A stretch of 64,000 nucleotides of DNA from JABDQW01 sp942492025 (GTDB lineage: Bacteria > Pseudomonadota > Gammaproteobacteria > SZUA-229): positions 62,001-126,000 of the forward strand of contig CALODJ010000008.1 in the NCBI GenBank assembly GCA_942492025.1, read 5' to 3'. Below are positions 9,693-18,708 of this stretch, in pieces (within the stretch, counting starts at the first letter, position 1; the number at the start of each line of letters is the position of its first letter). Under the pieces are notes generated by a model, which did no database searches, was not told the DNA's origin, and was given only the letters and a program-made list of their open reading frames with translations. The position numbers and the translations under genes are program-made.

Positions 9693-10461
9693 TACGCATC
9701 ATGTCCTCAAGCATGCCGGCTTCATCAGAATCAGGATATTGCTTTCGCAGCTGTCTCGCATATTTTATATAATGATCCTCCGCTCCCAGTGCCTTCTCTG
9801 CCTGAACCTGTAACCACAGACTTTCAGCACTGGCATTGGCAACGGCGTGATAACGCTGAATATAGGCTCTGGCCATCAGGTATTTATCGGTCTTGATTCC
9901 GACCTCGGCCATCGACAGAAGCGCATTGGCATATTTGGGCTGGTCACGCAGCGCTTTACGCAACATTTGCTCTGCCTGTTTGTAGTCGCCTTTTTTGAGC
10001 AAACAGGTCCCGGCATTGGCAAAGGCAAGGTACGGGGTCTCGTAAAACGGACTTTCGTAAGCCAGTTTGATTTCTTCCAGGGCCTGATCATATCGGCCCA
10101 TCTGGCATAACAATCCACCGTAATTGTTATGTATGCCTGGATCGGTCGAGTTGATATCGAGCGCCTTGATATAATAGTCTTCCGCCTCGTCGAATTCATT
10201 GATAATTCTTTTCAGGTACGCCATCGTGGTGTATGCATCGATATTATCCGGATCCTGTTCGATAGCTTTTTCCAACTTTTCCTGTGCAATGCCGAGCTGT
10301 TGCCTTTCAATGTAACCCAGCGCCAGTTGTATATTCAATGCGGATGCCTGTTCCAGATCGGGTTCGGAGACCTTCTTGTCCACGACCATTTCTTTCTTGG
10401 TTGAGCAAGCTGACAATCCGGTAAGTGTTATTATTAGTATAATCCGGATAAAATATTTCAT
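9670..10461 (-). CDS. pilF: PilF/PilW-type TPR lipoprotein (type IV pilus biogenesis)
   Basis: An outer-membrane pilotin for secretin assembly; 263 residues. The signal peptide ends GLSAC with the lipidated cysteine at residue 19. Tandem TPR units follow, such as NIDAYTTMAYLKRIINEFDEAEDYYIKAL and DPGIHNNYGGLLCQMGRYDQALEEI. The position between rlmN and rodZ is the conserved pilF site. The ATG overlaps the rlmN stop (ATGA). No other pilus genes are in the window. Confidence 0.92.
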   Translation of the reverse strand: MKYFIRIILIITLTGLSACSTKKEMVVDKKVSEPDLEQASALNIQLALGYIERQQLGIAQEKLEKAIEQDPDNIDAYTTMAYLKRIINEFDEAEDYYIKALDINSTDPGIHNNYGGLLCQMGRYDQALEEIKLAYESPFYETPYLAFANAGTCLLKKGDYKQAEQMLRKALRDQPKYANALLSMAEVGIKTDKYLMARAYIQRYHAVANASAESLWLQVQAEKALGAEDHYIKYARQLRKQYPDSDEAGMLEDMMRNERIRDQ

Positions 10462-11591
10462 GTTTGCATTCCGATTCTGGGTTGTTCGAATCGACGGTAA
10501 CGTCGGCTTTTATCTTCTATTTTACCAACCAGTTGTCCGCAAGCCGCATCGATGTCTTCGCCCCGGGTACGACGCACAACCGTGGTAATGCCCGCATCAG
10601 CCAGAATCCTGTTGAATTGTTCGACCCGTCTCTTGGTTGAGGTGTTGTAGCCCGATTCCGCGAACGGATTGAACGGTATCAAATTCATTAAGGTGGGTAT
10701 CCCGCTGACCAGCTTGACCAGCTCACGAGCATGCTGGTCAGAGTCATTCACGCCGTCCAGTAACACATATTCGAAAGTAATTCTGCTTCGGGTATTTTGC
10801 TTGTCGATAAAGCGACGGCAAGCGGCCATCAACTCGGCCAAAGGGTACTTCCTGTTCAACGGCACCAGACTGTTACGCAATTCATCATCAGGCGCATGCA
10901 GTGATACCGCAAGTCGCATATCCAGCATATCGCCCAGGCGATCAATCGCAGGGACGACACCGGCAGTGCTGATCGTTACTCGGCGTTTGCTCAGACCGTA
11001 AGCAAAGTCGTCCATCATGATACGTACCGCAGCAACGACATTATCAAAATTCAGCAGCGGCTCACCCATACCCATCAATACTACATTCGTGACTTTTCGC
11101 CCTGGTTTTTTCTCGTCCTCGATAAGGCGTGCGGCCAACCAGACCTGCGCAATAATTTCTGCCGTTGTCAGATTACGATTGAAACCGCGTCGGCCTGTTG
11201 AGCAGAAACTGCAATCCAGTGCACAGCCGGCCTGAGAAGAAATACAAAGGGTGCCTCGATCAGGTTCCGGAATATACACGGTTTCGATGCGATTGCCATC
11301 GTCGAGCTGGAGTATCCACTTGCGAGTGCCATCCGATGAGGTCGCATCAAATACCACCTCAGGCAGGTCGATCCGGGTGGTGTTCCGCAAATGATCGCGC
11401 AAGACCTGTGAAAGGTTAGACATTTGCTGAAAATCTATCACTGCTTTCTGATGTATCCACTGTATCACCTGAGTGGCCCTGAACGACTTTTCCCCGATTT
11501 TGGAGAAATAGTCTTCCAGCGCCTGTCGATCCAGATCGAGCAGGTTTTTCCGGGCAGAAACACTGTTGTCTTGTGTGATTAACGGTCTCAT
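10458..11591 (-). CDS. rlmN: 23S rRNA A2503 / tRNA A37 C2-methyltransferase RlmN
   Basis: A radical SAM enzyme that methylates C2 of A2503 in 23S rRNA and A37 of some tRNAs; 377 residues. The cluster-binding Cx3Cx2C is at C123, C127 and C130 (GCALDCSFC). The C-terminal DAACGQL supplies the cysteine used in the methyl-transfer intermediate. In many relatives ndk precedes rlmN; here it does not. Confidence 0.97.
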   Translation of the reverse strand: MRPLITQDNSVSARKNLLDLDRQALEDYFSKIGEKSFRATQVIQWIHQKAVIDFQQMSNLSQVLRDHLRNTTRIDLPEVVFDATSSDGTRKWILQLDDGNRIETVYIPEPDRGTLCISSQAGCALDCSFCSTGRRGFNRNLTTAEIIAQVWLAARLIEDEKKPGRKVTNVVLMGMGEPLLNFDNVVAAVRIMMDDFAYGLSKRRVTISTAGVVPAIDRLGDMLDMRLAVSLHAPDDELRNSLVPLNRKYPLAELMAACRRFIDKQNTRSRITFEYVLLDGVNDSDQHARELVKLVSGIPTLMNLIPFNPFAESGYNTSTKRRVEQFNRILADAGITTVVRRTRGEDIDAACGQLVGKIEDKSRRYRRFEQPRIGMQT

Positions 11592-11917
11592 CAGCTACTG
11601 AGTATATGTTATAAGCTCGCGATTTTACGCGGGTTTTAGCTGTTTAGAAAGGATTTGCAAGAATAATTCGAAGACCCCGGCATGATGTCGATAAATTCAG
11701 GTCTTTCAACGCGGTCACGCGATGGTCGCAAACAGACGGAACTTATCGTATCCACACGGAATGATGAGCAGTTAACGATGCAAGCTCCCCATGTGTCGGG
11801 CGAAGCCTGCCGTCGCCCCGGATCACAGTGCAGGCGCTGGTTTTCGGCGCACACAGACCACACCACAAAAAGTGCTTCGGCCATTGCGTTGAATCAAAAT
11901 CCTGCTCACTATACGGA
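11592..11917. other. Intergenic region between iscX and rlmN, no gene recognised
   Basis: About 325 bases. An 82-codon open frame exists on the minus strand (11636-11884) but its composition (Cys, Ser and Arg rich, no recognisable motif) gives no support. I searched by eye for ndk, often found here, and see none of its motifs. The rlmN operon promoter probably lies in this stretch. Confidence 0.4.
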
Positions 11918-12118
11918 TCAGTCTTTTTCCTCGATCCAGGCCATCTGAATGGCTTCGAGGATGCGCTCTCCCGAATGCTCGGGGTCATCATCAAAATCAT
12001 CCAGCTCAAGTACCCAGTTGCGCAGGTCGACAAAATTGACGTGCATTGGGTCCGTTTCAGGGTGTTTATCGTTCAATTCAATCGCGATATCCAGTGAATC
12101 AACCCATTTCAATCCCAT
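11918..12118 (-). CDS. iscX: Fe-S cluster assembly protein IscX
   Basis: A 66-residue acidic helical protein, MGLKWVDSLDIAIELNDKHP at the start and DDFDDDPEHSGERILEAIQ near the end, the full IscX signature. It binds IscS and iron and modulates cluster assembly. It is the last gene of the isc operon, 64 bp after fdx. Confidence 0.95.
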   Translation of the reverse strand: MGLKWVDSLDIAIELNDKHPETDPMHVNFVDLRNWVLELDDFDDDPEHSGERILEAIQMAWIEEKD

Positions 12119-12182
12119 CAGCTAACCTCGTTCAATGTGTAAAAGCCAGAATGTATTCTGATTATTATTTTTATACTGCTGT

Positions 12183-12521
12183 TTAATGGTTTTCTGAAAC
12201 CATGTTGATCGTATATTTGGGTATTTCGATGACAAGATCCTGGTCGCCGATGACCGTCTGACAACTCAGGCGTGAATCCGGCTCAAGCCCCCAGGCCTTG
12301 TCCAGCATGTCGTCTTCATCATCGCTGTTTTCATTGAGCGATTCCATTCCTTCACGTATATAGACATGGCAGGTGGTACAGGCGCATGATTTTTCGCAGG
12401 CATGCTCGATCTCGATACCGTTGTGTAATGCAGCGTCACAGATGGTTGTGCCACTATCAGACTCGACTACCATTCCTTCCGGGCATAACTCTTCGTGCGG
12501 CAAGAATACTAACTGCGGCAT
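12183..12521 (-). CDS. fdx: Isc-type [2Fe-2S] ferredoxin
   Basis: The electron donor for IscU cluster assembly; 112 residues, adrenodoxin-type. Cluster ligands are C42, C48 and C51 (Cx5Cx2C in HACEKSCACTTCHV) and C87 (LSCQTV). The acidic stretch NENSDDEDD fits the IscS-binding face of this family. It lies 35 bp after hscA, within the isc operon. Confidence 0.96.
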   Translation of the reverse strand: MPQLVFLPHEELCPEGMVVESDSGTTICDAALHNGIEIEHACEKSCACTTCHVYIREGMESLNENSDDEDDMLDKAWGLEPDSRLSCQTVIGDQDLVIEIPKYTINMVSENH

Positions 12522-12556
12522 CTGCCCATTCCTCTGCTCATTACAGTATATTTCAT

Positions 12557-14431
12557 CTAATCCTCAGCGGCATACTCGTCGATCGAGTGGCCTTTCATAG
12601 CCTTGCGGATACTTGTGTTCATTCGGCGAGCAACAAAATCTTCGCAAACCGCTTCGAGCGCTTTGATCGCATGCTTGATCATCCCGGCGTCATCACCTGC
12701 TGCAGCTGTTACCAGCCTGGCGCGGGCATCTGCGATCAAACCCTGTTCCTCCTGGGTTAACAGTTCACCATCAACATTGATTGCTGAATCAAGTGCTTCC
12801 ACAACACGTTCTGCCTCGACCTGTTCTTCACGCAGACTTCTGGCCCGGATGTCTTCATCAGCATGATCGATTGATGCCCGTAGCATTGATTCTATTTCTT
12901 CATCAGTGAGTCCATATGACGGCTTCACATCAACACTTGCTTCGGTACCGCTGTTTTCCTCGCGCGCATGTACGCTCAACAGGCCATCCGCATCGACCTG
13001 GAAGGTTACACGGATGCGCGGAGCACCGGCAACCTGTGGTGGAAATCTACGTAATTCAAAATGCGCCAGTGAGCGGCAATCGGACACCAACTCACGCTCG
13101 CCCTGGACCACATGCAACGCCATTGCAGTCTGGCCATCCTTGTAAGTCGTGAACTCCTGCGCACGAGACACGGGTATCGGTGTATTTCGCTGAATTATTT
13201 TTTCTGTCAGACCGCCCATTGTCTCAATACCAAGCGACAGTGGAATGACGTCCAACAGCAGCATATCCTCATCGGATTTGTTACCCGCGAGCACGTCAGC
13301 CTGCAGTGCAGCACCTATGGCAACGACCTTATCGGGATCTATACTGACCAGGGGTTCACGTTCGAAGAACTCGCCTACCCGGTTACGCACCTGTGGCACA
13401 CGTGTACTGCCGCCAACCATGACGACTTCCATGATATCCAGGTTCTCAATCCCAGCATCACGAAGCGCCCGTCGACATGACATCAATGTCTTGCGTATTA
13501 ACGGATCAATTAAAGTATTCATCTGATCGCGCGACAGGCTGCCACGCCATTGCAAACTGTCACTTTCTATAGTGATGTCCGTTTGAGTTTTTTCTGTCAA
13601 GGCTTCCTTCGCATGTCTTGACACACTCATCACCTTCCTGACCAGCCCGGGCTCAGGATCCGCTGTATAACCGGCCTGCTGCAGAAGCCACTCTGCAATG
13701 GCGTGGTCAAAATCATCACCACCCAGCGCGCTATCACCACCGGTTGCCAACACTTCGAATACACCATGGTTTAGGCGCAAAATGGAAATATCAAAGGTGC
13801 CACCGCCGAGATCGTAAACGGCGATGACCCCTTCCTGGCCGGAATCCAGGCCATACGCAACGGCTGCAGCGGTCGGCTCGTTCAACAAGCGTAAAACATT
13901 CAAGCCGGCAAGGTTTGCCGCATCCTTGGTAGCCTGTCTCTGGGCCTCATCAAAATATGCGGGCACAGTGATCACGGCACCCTGCAGCTCACCACCCAGT
14001 GATTTGACCGCCCTGTCTTTAAGCGCTTTCAGGATTTCAGCTGACACCTCGGTCGCACTGACATCACCGCCATTGGTGCGAATACGAGGCGCCGCGCTGT
14101 CTTCATCAACAAACTGATACGGCAGCTTGTTACCGAGCAGATGCAGGTCATTTATTCCCCGACCCATAAACCGTTTCACCGAAACAACGGTATTCATCGG
14201 ATCAGAAATTGCCCGTTCGACGGCGGCGCCGCCAACGATGACACCATCGTCATTGTAGTGCACGATTGAAGGCAGGAGGTGTTCACCATTCTCATCAGGC
14301 AAGGTTTGTGCTTCACTGCTGCGCACGGTTGCAACCAGTGAATTGGTTGTACCCAGATCAATACCGACAGCCAGGCGATGCTGGTGTGGCGCGCTCGACT
14401 GTCCTGGTTCCGCTATCTGTAGTAAGGCCAT
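12557..14431 (-). CDS. hscA: Fe-S assembly chaperone HscA (Hsp70 family)
   Basis: An ATP-dependent chaperone that releases clusters from IscU; 624 residues. Phosphate-binding motifs GIDLGTTNS and DLGGGTFDIS are present, as is the substrate-domain region with LGIETMGGLTEKII. Its client motif LPPVK is intact in IscU at 15355-15735. It lies 2 bp after hscB. Confidence 0.97.
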   Translation of the reverse strand: MALLQIAEPGQSSAPHQHRLAVGIDLGTTNSLVATVRSSEAQTLPDENGEHLLPSIVHYNDDGVIVGGAAVERAISDPMNTVVSVKRFMGRGINDLHLLGNKLPYQFVDEDSAAPRIRTNGGDVSATEVSAEILKALKDRAVKSLGGELQGAVITVPAYFDEAQRQATKDAANLAGLNVLRLLNEPTAAAVAYGLDSGQEGVIAVYDLGGGTFDISILRLNHGVFEVLATGGDSALGGDDFDHAIAEWLLQQAGYTADPEPGLVRKVMSVSRHAKEALTEKTQTDITIESDSLQWRGSLSRDQMNTLIDPLIRKTLMSCRRALRDAGIENLDIMEVVMVGGSTRVPQVRNRVGEFFEREPLVSIDPDKVVAIGAALQADVLAGNKSDEDMLLLDVIPLSLGIETMGGLTEKIIQRNTPIPVSRAQEFTTYKDGQTAMALHVVQGERELVSDCRSLAHFELRRFPPQVAGAPRIRVTFQVDADGLLSVHAREENSGTEASVDVKPSYGLTDEEIESMLRASIDHADEDIRARSLREEQVEAERVVEALDSAINVDGELLTQEEQGLIADARARLVTAAAGDDAGMIKHAIKALEAVCEDFVARRMNTSIRKAMKGHSIDEYAAED

Positions 14432-14433
14432 AT

Positions 14434-14976
14434 CTACATCAACTCATCTTCAATACTGGCGACAAGCTCATCGATTTCTGTTCTGGTTTTGTACAGAAAC
14501 TGCAGTTTCCTCACGGCTTCCCTCGCAGAATCAATCTCGTCCTCTTCATACGAGCGGATGAATTCTGCCGCAATGCTTTTCACGTTACTACTAATTTGAG
14601 TCAGCATGCCTTCTAGTTCAGCAATCGGATCTTTCAAATCCCGCACTGTTTCCAGCTTTTCACGCATTTCCATTTGCTCTATCAGAAAAGCCGCATCCAT
14701 GGTCGTTTGATTGTCCATGGTAAATTCCGGGCTTTTCAACTGCAGCAAGTAAACAGCGCGTTCAACCGGGTGCTTGAGTGTATGTAGCGCCTGGTTAATC
14801 ATCGAAGTTTGCTGCATGGATAGTCTACGCTCCTGAGCGCTGGCACTGGCATATTTATCCGGATGAACTGCTTTTTGTAGTTCCCGGTAGCGATGTTGCA
14901 CCTTGTTCAAATCAACATCGTAGGAAACGGGAATATCGAACAGTTCAAAATAACTTGTCGGAAAGGCATCTGTCAT
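14434..14976 (-). CDS. hscB: Fe-S assembly co-chaperone HscB
   Basis: A J-domain protein that delivers IscU to HscA and stimulates its ATPase; 180 residues. The J-domain HPD is at residues 38-40 (AVHPDKYA). The C-terminal helical domain (QMEMREKLETVRDLKD...) binds IscU. Gene order iscA-hscB-hscA is canonical. Confidence 0.96.
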   Translation of the reverse strand: MTDAFPTSYFELFDIPVSYDVDLNKVQHRYRELQKAVHPDKYASASAQERRLSMQQTSMINQALHTLKHPVERAVYLLQLKSPEFTMDNQTTMDAAFLIEQMEMREKLETVRDLKDPIAELEGMLTQISSNVKSIAAEFIRSYEEDEIDSAREAVRKLQFLYKTRTEIDELVASIEDELM

Positions 14977-15021
14977 CAGATGAGACTACATACTCGTGTG
15001 ATGCCCAATCAATTGCAGAGA

Positions 15022-15345
15022 CTATACAGTGAAGCTCTCACCACATCCGCATTGGGCTTTTTCGTTGGGATTGTTGAACTTGAACCCTTCATTCAGGCCT
15101 TCCCTGGTGAAATCGAGTTCGGTTCCGTCGATATACACCAGGCTTTTTTTGTCGACGATAACCTTGACACCGTGGTCCTCGAAGACTTCGTCTTCAGGAT
15201 TCAGCGTATCAACAAACTCGAGAACATAAGCCATACCAGAACAACCCGTCGTCTTCACGCCCAGGCGTAAGCCAATACCCTTGCCTCTATTTGCAAGATA
15301 ATCGTTTATACGGTCTGCAGCAGTTTGTGTAAGCGTTATCGCCAT
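15022..15345 (-). CDS. iscA: A-type Fe-S carrier IscA
   Basis: A cluster carrier or iron donor; 107 residues. The three conserved cysteines are C35 (TTGCSGM) and C99/C101 (CGCGESF). It starts 9 bp after iscU. Confidence 0.96.
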   Translation of the reverse strand: MAITLTQTAADRINDYLANRGKGIGLRLGVKTTGCSGMAYVLEFVDTLNPEDEVFEDHGVKVIVDKKSLVYIDGTELDFTREGLNEGFKFNNPNEKAQCGCGESFTV

Positions 15346-15354
15346 GATCCGAAT

Positions 15355-15735
15355 TCAGGGCCTCTTCTGCATGTAATCATCAATCGCCGCGTTGATGGCG
15401 TCTTCCGCCAACACCGAACAGTGTATTTTTACTGGCGGTAATGCCAGCTCTTCGGCTATAGCAGTATTTTTTATTTCCTTTGCCTGTTCCAGTGTTCTAC
15501 CTTTCACCCATTCAGTGAGGAGCGAACTTGAAGCGATAGCACTGCCGCATCCATAGGTTTTAAATACCGCATCCTCGATGACACCCTCGTCGCTGACCTT
15601 TATCTGCAGTTTCATGACATCACCACATGCGGGCGCACCTACCATACCGGTACCAACATTGGCTTCATCTTTACTGAATGAGCCAACGTTACGCGGATTT
15701 TCATAATGATCCAGAACCTTCTCACTATATGCCAT
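15355..15735 (-). CDS. iscU: Fe-S cluster scaffold IscU
   Basis: The scaffold on which clusters are built; 126 residues. Ligand cysteines are C37 (APACGD), C63 (YGCGSA) and C106 (IHCSVLAED), with D39 beside the first. The HscA recognition motif LPPVK is at residues 99-103. It lies about 120 bp downstream of iscS. Confidence 0.97.
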   Translation of the reverse strand: MAYSEKVLDHYENPRNVGSFSKDEANVGTGMVGAPACGDVMKLQIKVSDEGVIEDAVFKTYGCGSAIASSSLLTEWVKGRTLEQAKEIKNTAIAEELALPPVKIHCSVLAEDAINAAIDDYMQKRP

Positions 15736-15856
15736 TTTTCACACCTCTAACTTAAAATTTATTGGACACCAATACTTAAAAACACTCAATATCTGTGCCA
15801 GTATCTGTTAAGCCGTTTAACCCTGGGCCCTTGTCGATCAGCCCTCGCCCCTGCAC

Positions 15857-17077
15857 TTAGTGAGCCGCCCACTCGATGGAATCAAGGTCTATACCTTCTT
15901 TGTACATATCCCATAACGGAGACAGTTCACGCAATTTATCCACGGCAGCTCTAACGTGTTCTATCGTGTAATCAATATCTTGTTCGGTTGTGAAGCGGCC
16001 AATACTAAAACGAATCGAGCTGTGCGCAAGCTCATCATTCCTGCCCAGGGCCCTTAAGACGTAGCTTGGCTCGAGTGATGCTGAAGTACAGGCACTGCCT
16101 GACGATATTGCAAGGTCTTTCAGCGACATCAATAGACTCTCCCCTTCTACGAAATTGAAACTGATATTCATATTGCCGGGAATACGTTGGTCGATGTCTC
16201 CATTGACATAAACCTCTTCCATATCTTTCAGGCCATCCCAAAGACGATTGCGTAACGAAAGTAGACGCCTGCCCTCAGCCTCCATTTCCTCGCTGGCAAT
16301 ACGAAAAGCCTCGCCCATACCAACGATCTGGTGAGTCGGCAGTGTGCCCGAACGCATGCCGCGCTCGTGGCCTCCACCATGCATTTGCGCTTCCAGCCGA
16401 ACTCGCGGTTTTCTTTGCACATAAAGAGCACCGATACCTTTCGGCCCGTATACCTTGTGCGCAGAAAAACTCATTAAATCGACCTTGAGTTCTTCCAGAT
16501 TGATCGGGACTTTACCGGGGCTCTGCGCAGCATCGACATGAAAAAGTATTTTTCTGTTGCGGCAGATCTCGCCAATAGCAGCAATATCCTGAATCACACC
16601 AATTTCATTGTTGACATGCATGATTGAGACCAGGATGGTGTCGTCGCGTAGAGCATCCTCCATTTTTTTCAGGTCCAGCAGACCATTTGGTTCTGGATCG
16701 AGATAAGTGACTTCATAGCCTTCACGCTCGAGGTGGCGACAGGTATCGAGCACGGCCTTGTGTTCAGTCTTGCAGGTAACGATGTGTTTCCCTTTCTTTT
16801 CATAGAAATGAGCAACGCCTTTGATTGCCAGATTATCTGATTCGGTGGCGCCTGAAGTGAAAATGATTTCTTTCGGATTTGCACCTACCAGATTCGCAAT
16901 ATTTTTGCGCGCCTCCTCGACCGCAGCTTCCGCCTCCCATCCAAATGCGTGACTGCGAGACGCGGGATTACCGAACACGCCGTCTTTGGTCAAATAGGCA
17001 CACATTTTTTCTGCAACACGCTGATCCACTGGCGTTGTTGCCATATAGTCGAGAAAAATGGGATGTTTGTCACTCAC
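15857..17077 (-). CDS. iscS: Cysteine desulfurase IscS
   Basis: A PLP enzyme that takes sulfur from cysteine for Fe-S clusters, thiolated tRNA and other uses; 406 residues. The PLP lysine is K208 (SFSAHKVYGPKG) and the persulfide cysteine is C330 in SSGSACTSASLEP. It starts MSDKHPIFLDYMATTPVD. The gap to iscR is about 208 bp, long for this operon; no separate promoter is obvious in it. Confidence 0.97.
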   Translation of the reverse strand: MSDKHPIFLDYMATTPVDQRVAEKMCAYLTKDGVFGNPASRSHAFGWEAEAAVEEARKNIANLVGANPKEIIFTSGATESDNLAIKGVAHFYEKKGKHIVTCKTEHKAVLDTCRHLEREGYEVTYLDPEPNGLLDLKKMEDALRDDTILVSIMHVNNEIGVIQDIAAIGEICRNRKILFHVDAAQSPGKVPINLEELKVDLMSFSAHKVYGPKGIGALYVQRKPRVRLEAQMHGGGHERGMRSGTLPTHQIVGMGEAFRIASEEMEAEGRRLLSLRNRLWDGLKDMEEVYVNGDIDQRIPGNMNISFNFVEGESLLMSLKDLAISSGSACTSASLEPSYVLRALGRNDELAHSSIRFSIGRFTTEQDIDYTIEHVRAAVDKLRELSPLWDMYKEGIDLDSIEWAAH

Positions 17078-17285
17078 TTCGCTTGCCTCTTAAATCCCGG
17101 CAGCCATCATCACTGCCGATTTACGCTTAACTTTAATGTTCAACCCCGATGCCGGTTTTCCATTGGCGCCCGCACTATCTGCCATCTGACACGCCTGGGT
17201 ACACAACTTGATCTGTTCCCCTGACACATGCGTCTACAGGTTTTGCGGCCGACTGGTTTGCATGAACGGCCCTGGTACGCCTATG

Positions 17286-17738
17286 TCATGCAGCATTTAT
17301 CCGGGCACCGTCCTGCCTGATCGATACGTTTTGCACCTTCTCATTCGCCATCATCTCAGCCAGAGAGATTCCATCGAGAAAACTGCGAATTTCATTACTG
17401 AGTTCATTCCACAGGTCATGCGTCAGACACTGATAATCACCCTGACAACCGTCGGCGTCATCACAGGCCGCGACCTGGCAACTTTCATCGACAGCCACGA
17501 TAATGTCGGAGACACTGATTTCTGCAGCATCACGATTCAGGGTATAGCCACCACCCGGGCCACGGGTGCTCTTGACGACCCCGTTTCGGCGCAACCGGGC
17601 AAATAGCTGCTCGAGATATGACAGAGAGATACACTGTCTTTCAGAGATTGCTGCCAGCGAAACCGGACCTTTTTCCTCGTGGAAAGCCAGATCGAGCACG
17701 GCAGTTACCGCATATCTGCCTTTAGTAGTAAGACGCAT
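17286..17738 (-). CDS. iscR: Isc operon repressor IscR
   Basis: An Rrf2-family regulator that represses the isc operon when it holds a [2Fe-2S] cluster; 150 residues. The ATG at 17738 is chosen because it gives MRLTTKGRYAV and puts the ligands at C92, C98, C104 and H107, as in E. coli IscR; a good ribosome site (AGGTG) precedes it. The wing motif RGPGGGY is present. Two operator-like boxes lie directly upstream. Confidence 0.97.
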   Translation of the reverse strand: MRLTTKGRYAVTAVLDLAFHEEKGPVSLAAISERQCISLSYLEQLFARLRRNGVVKSTRGPGGGYTLNRDAAEISVSDIIVAVDESCQVAACDDADGCQGDYQCLTHDLWNELSNEIRSFLDGISLAEMMANEKVQNVSIRQDGARINAA

Positions 17739-17767
17739 AACTGTCACCTGTCATCATCAACAAGCTA

Positions 17768-17797
17768 ATTGTACTTAAATCCGACTATTTTAGTCAA
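17768..17797 (-). promoter_or_regulatory. iscR operon promoter (sigma-70 type)
   Basis: On the minus strand, TTGACT (17797-17792) and TACAAT (17773-17768) are separated by 18 bases. The -35 hexamer lies inside the proximal IscR box, so cluster-loaded IscR would block polymerase. The spacing to the iscR ATG leaves a short leader of about 25 bases. Confidence 0.75.
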
Positions 17798-17801
17798 CTA
17801 T
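17777..17801 (-). promoter_or_regulatory. IscR type 1 box, proximal
   Basis: A 25-bp site matching the type 1 IscR pattern: ATAGTTGACT, an AAAAT centre, then AGTCGG on the minus strand. It overlaps the -35 element of the iscR promoter. Confidence 0.75.
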
Positions 17802-17826
17802 TTACTTGACTGATTTGGTCAAGTAT
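17802..17826 (-). promoter_or_regulatory. IscR type 1 box, distal
   Basis: A 25-bp site directly abutting the proximal box: ATACTTGACC, AAAT, then CAGTCAAGTAA on the minus strand. Its centre is one 25-bp step away from the proximal centre. Confidence 0.75.
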
Positions 17827-17842
17827 TTACCGGTGCCCTCGT

Positions 17843-17868
17843 CCGCATTTCTCATCAGGCGGGGGCTT
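17843..17868 (+). repeat. Fragment of the CCCGCATTTCTCA dispersed repeat (copy 1)
   Basis: CCGCATTTCTCATCAGGCGG lies between the cysE stop and the IscR boxes. Flanking bases GCCCTCG and CGGGGGC pair to form a stem around it. Unlike most copies it points back toward the upstream gene's stop. Confidence 0.55.
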
Positions 17869-17875
17869 ATTATAA

Positions 17876-18673
17876 CTACTCGCCTTCGATTTTCTCTGGC
17901 TCCGCCTCTTCGACAGTTTTGGACGACTGGATCCCGCACGGGCCAAGATCCGGCAGCTGGGTGACGTCGATTTCTGTACCCAGTTGCTTTAACGCGACAC
18001 ACATACTCTGCATTCTCTCATCCATTTCATGGATATGATCGAGCATGCGGTTGATTGCGGTAGCAACCGGGTCCGGGGCCTCCTTAGTGGCACCGTAGGC
18101 ATCGAAGCCAAGTTTTTCTGCGGTGGCATTGCGCTTTTCCGCGGCTCGTTTATCGGCAGCATCATGTTTGCGTACCAGCCGCCCCGGGACACCAACAACA
18201 GTGCCGTCATCCGGCACATCTTTGGTGATGACGGCATTCGAGCCAATGCGTACGTCATTACCGACCTTTATGGGACCCAATACTTTTGCACCCGCACCGA
18301 CAACCACATTATTCATCAAAGTAGGATGGCGCTTGCCTTTTTGCCAAGTGGTTCCGCCCAGAGTGACACCATGATACAGCGTACAGTCATCGCCAATTTC
18401 TGCCGTTTCACCGATAACCACGCCCATGCCATGGTCGATAAAGAAGCGACGGCCAATTGTTGCACCCGGATGGATTTCGATGCCGGTCAGCCAGCGGGTA
18501 ACATTGGACAAAAAACGCGCAAGCCATTTCAGACCCATGTTCCACAGCGCATGATTCATTCTGTGCAACAACAGCGCATGCACACCCGGATAGCTGGTCA
18601 TCACTTCAAAAATGTTTCGTGCTGCAGGATCACGGTCGAAAACGCATGCAATGTCTTCTCGAAGGCTGATAAT
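17876..18673 (-). CDS. cysE: Serine O-acetyltransferase CysE, with a non-standard start codon
   Basis: Makes O-acetylserine, the cysteine precursor. A hexapeptide-repeat acetyltransferase with DHGMGVVIGETAEIG, GVTLGGT and NAVITKDVP, then a C-terminal helix. The first ordinary start is a GTG at 18604, giving 242 residues and lacking part of the N-terminal domain. The same frame upstream reads SLREDIACVFDRDPAARNIFEV, which is standard CysE sequence. No ATG, GTG or TTG precedes it, but a GGAG sits 4 bases before an ATT (18673-18671) and 7 before an ATC. I take ATT as the likely start (265 residues). A point mutation or base-call error in an ATG is the alternative. It lies upstream of iscR on the same strand, a common arrangement. 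Confidence 0.85.
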   Translation of the reverse strand: MISLREDIACVFDRDPAARNIFEVMTSYPGVHALLLHRMNHALWNMGLKWLARFLSNVTRWLTGIEIHPGATIGRRFFIDHGMGVVIGETAEIGDDCTLYHGVTLGGTTWQKGKRHPTLMNNVVVGAGAKVLGPIKVGNDVRIGSNAVITKDVPDDGTVVGVPGRLVRKHDAADKRAAEKRNATAEKLGFDAYGATKEAPDPVATAINRMLDHIHEMDERMQSMCVALKQLGTEIDVTQLPDLGPCGIQSSKTVEEAEPEKIEGE

Positions 18674-18708
18674 TATTCTCCGGTTAAAATGATGCGCAAG
18701 CTTAAATC

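Noticed and set aside
11636..11884. 82-codon minus-strand frame between iscX and rlmN
   Set aside because: Cys/Arg/Ser-rich chance-like sequence with no motif or ribosome site; also does not resemble Ndk, which is often encoded here.
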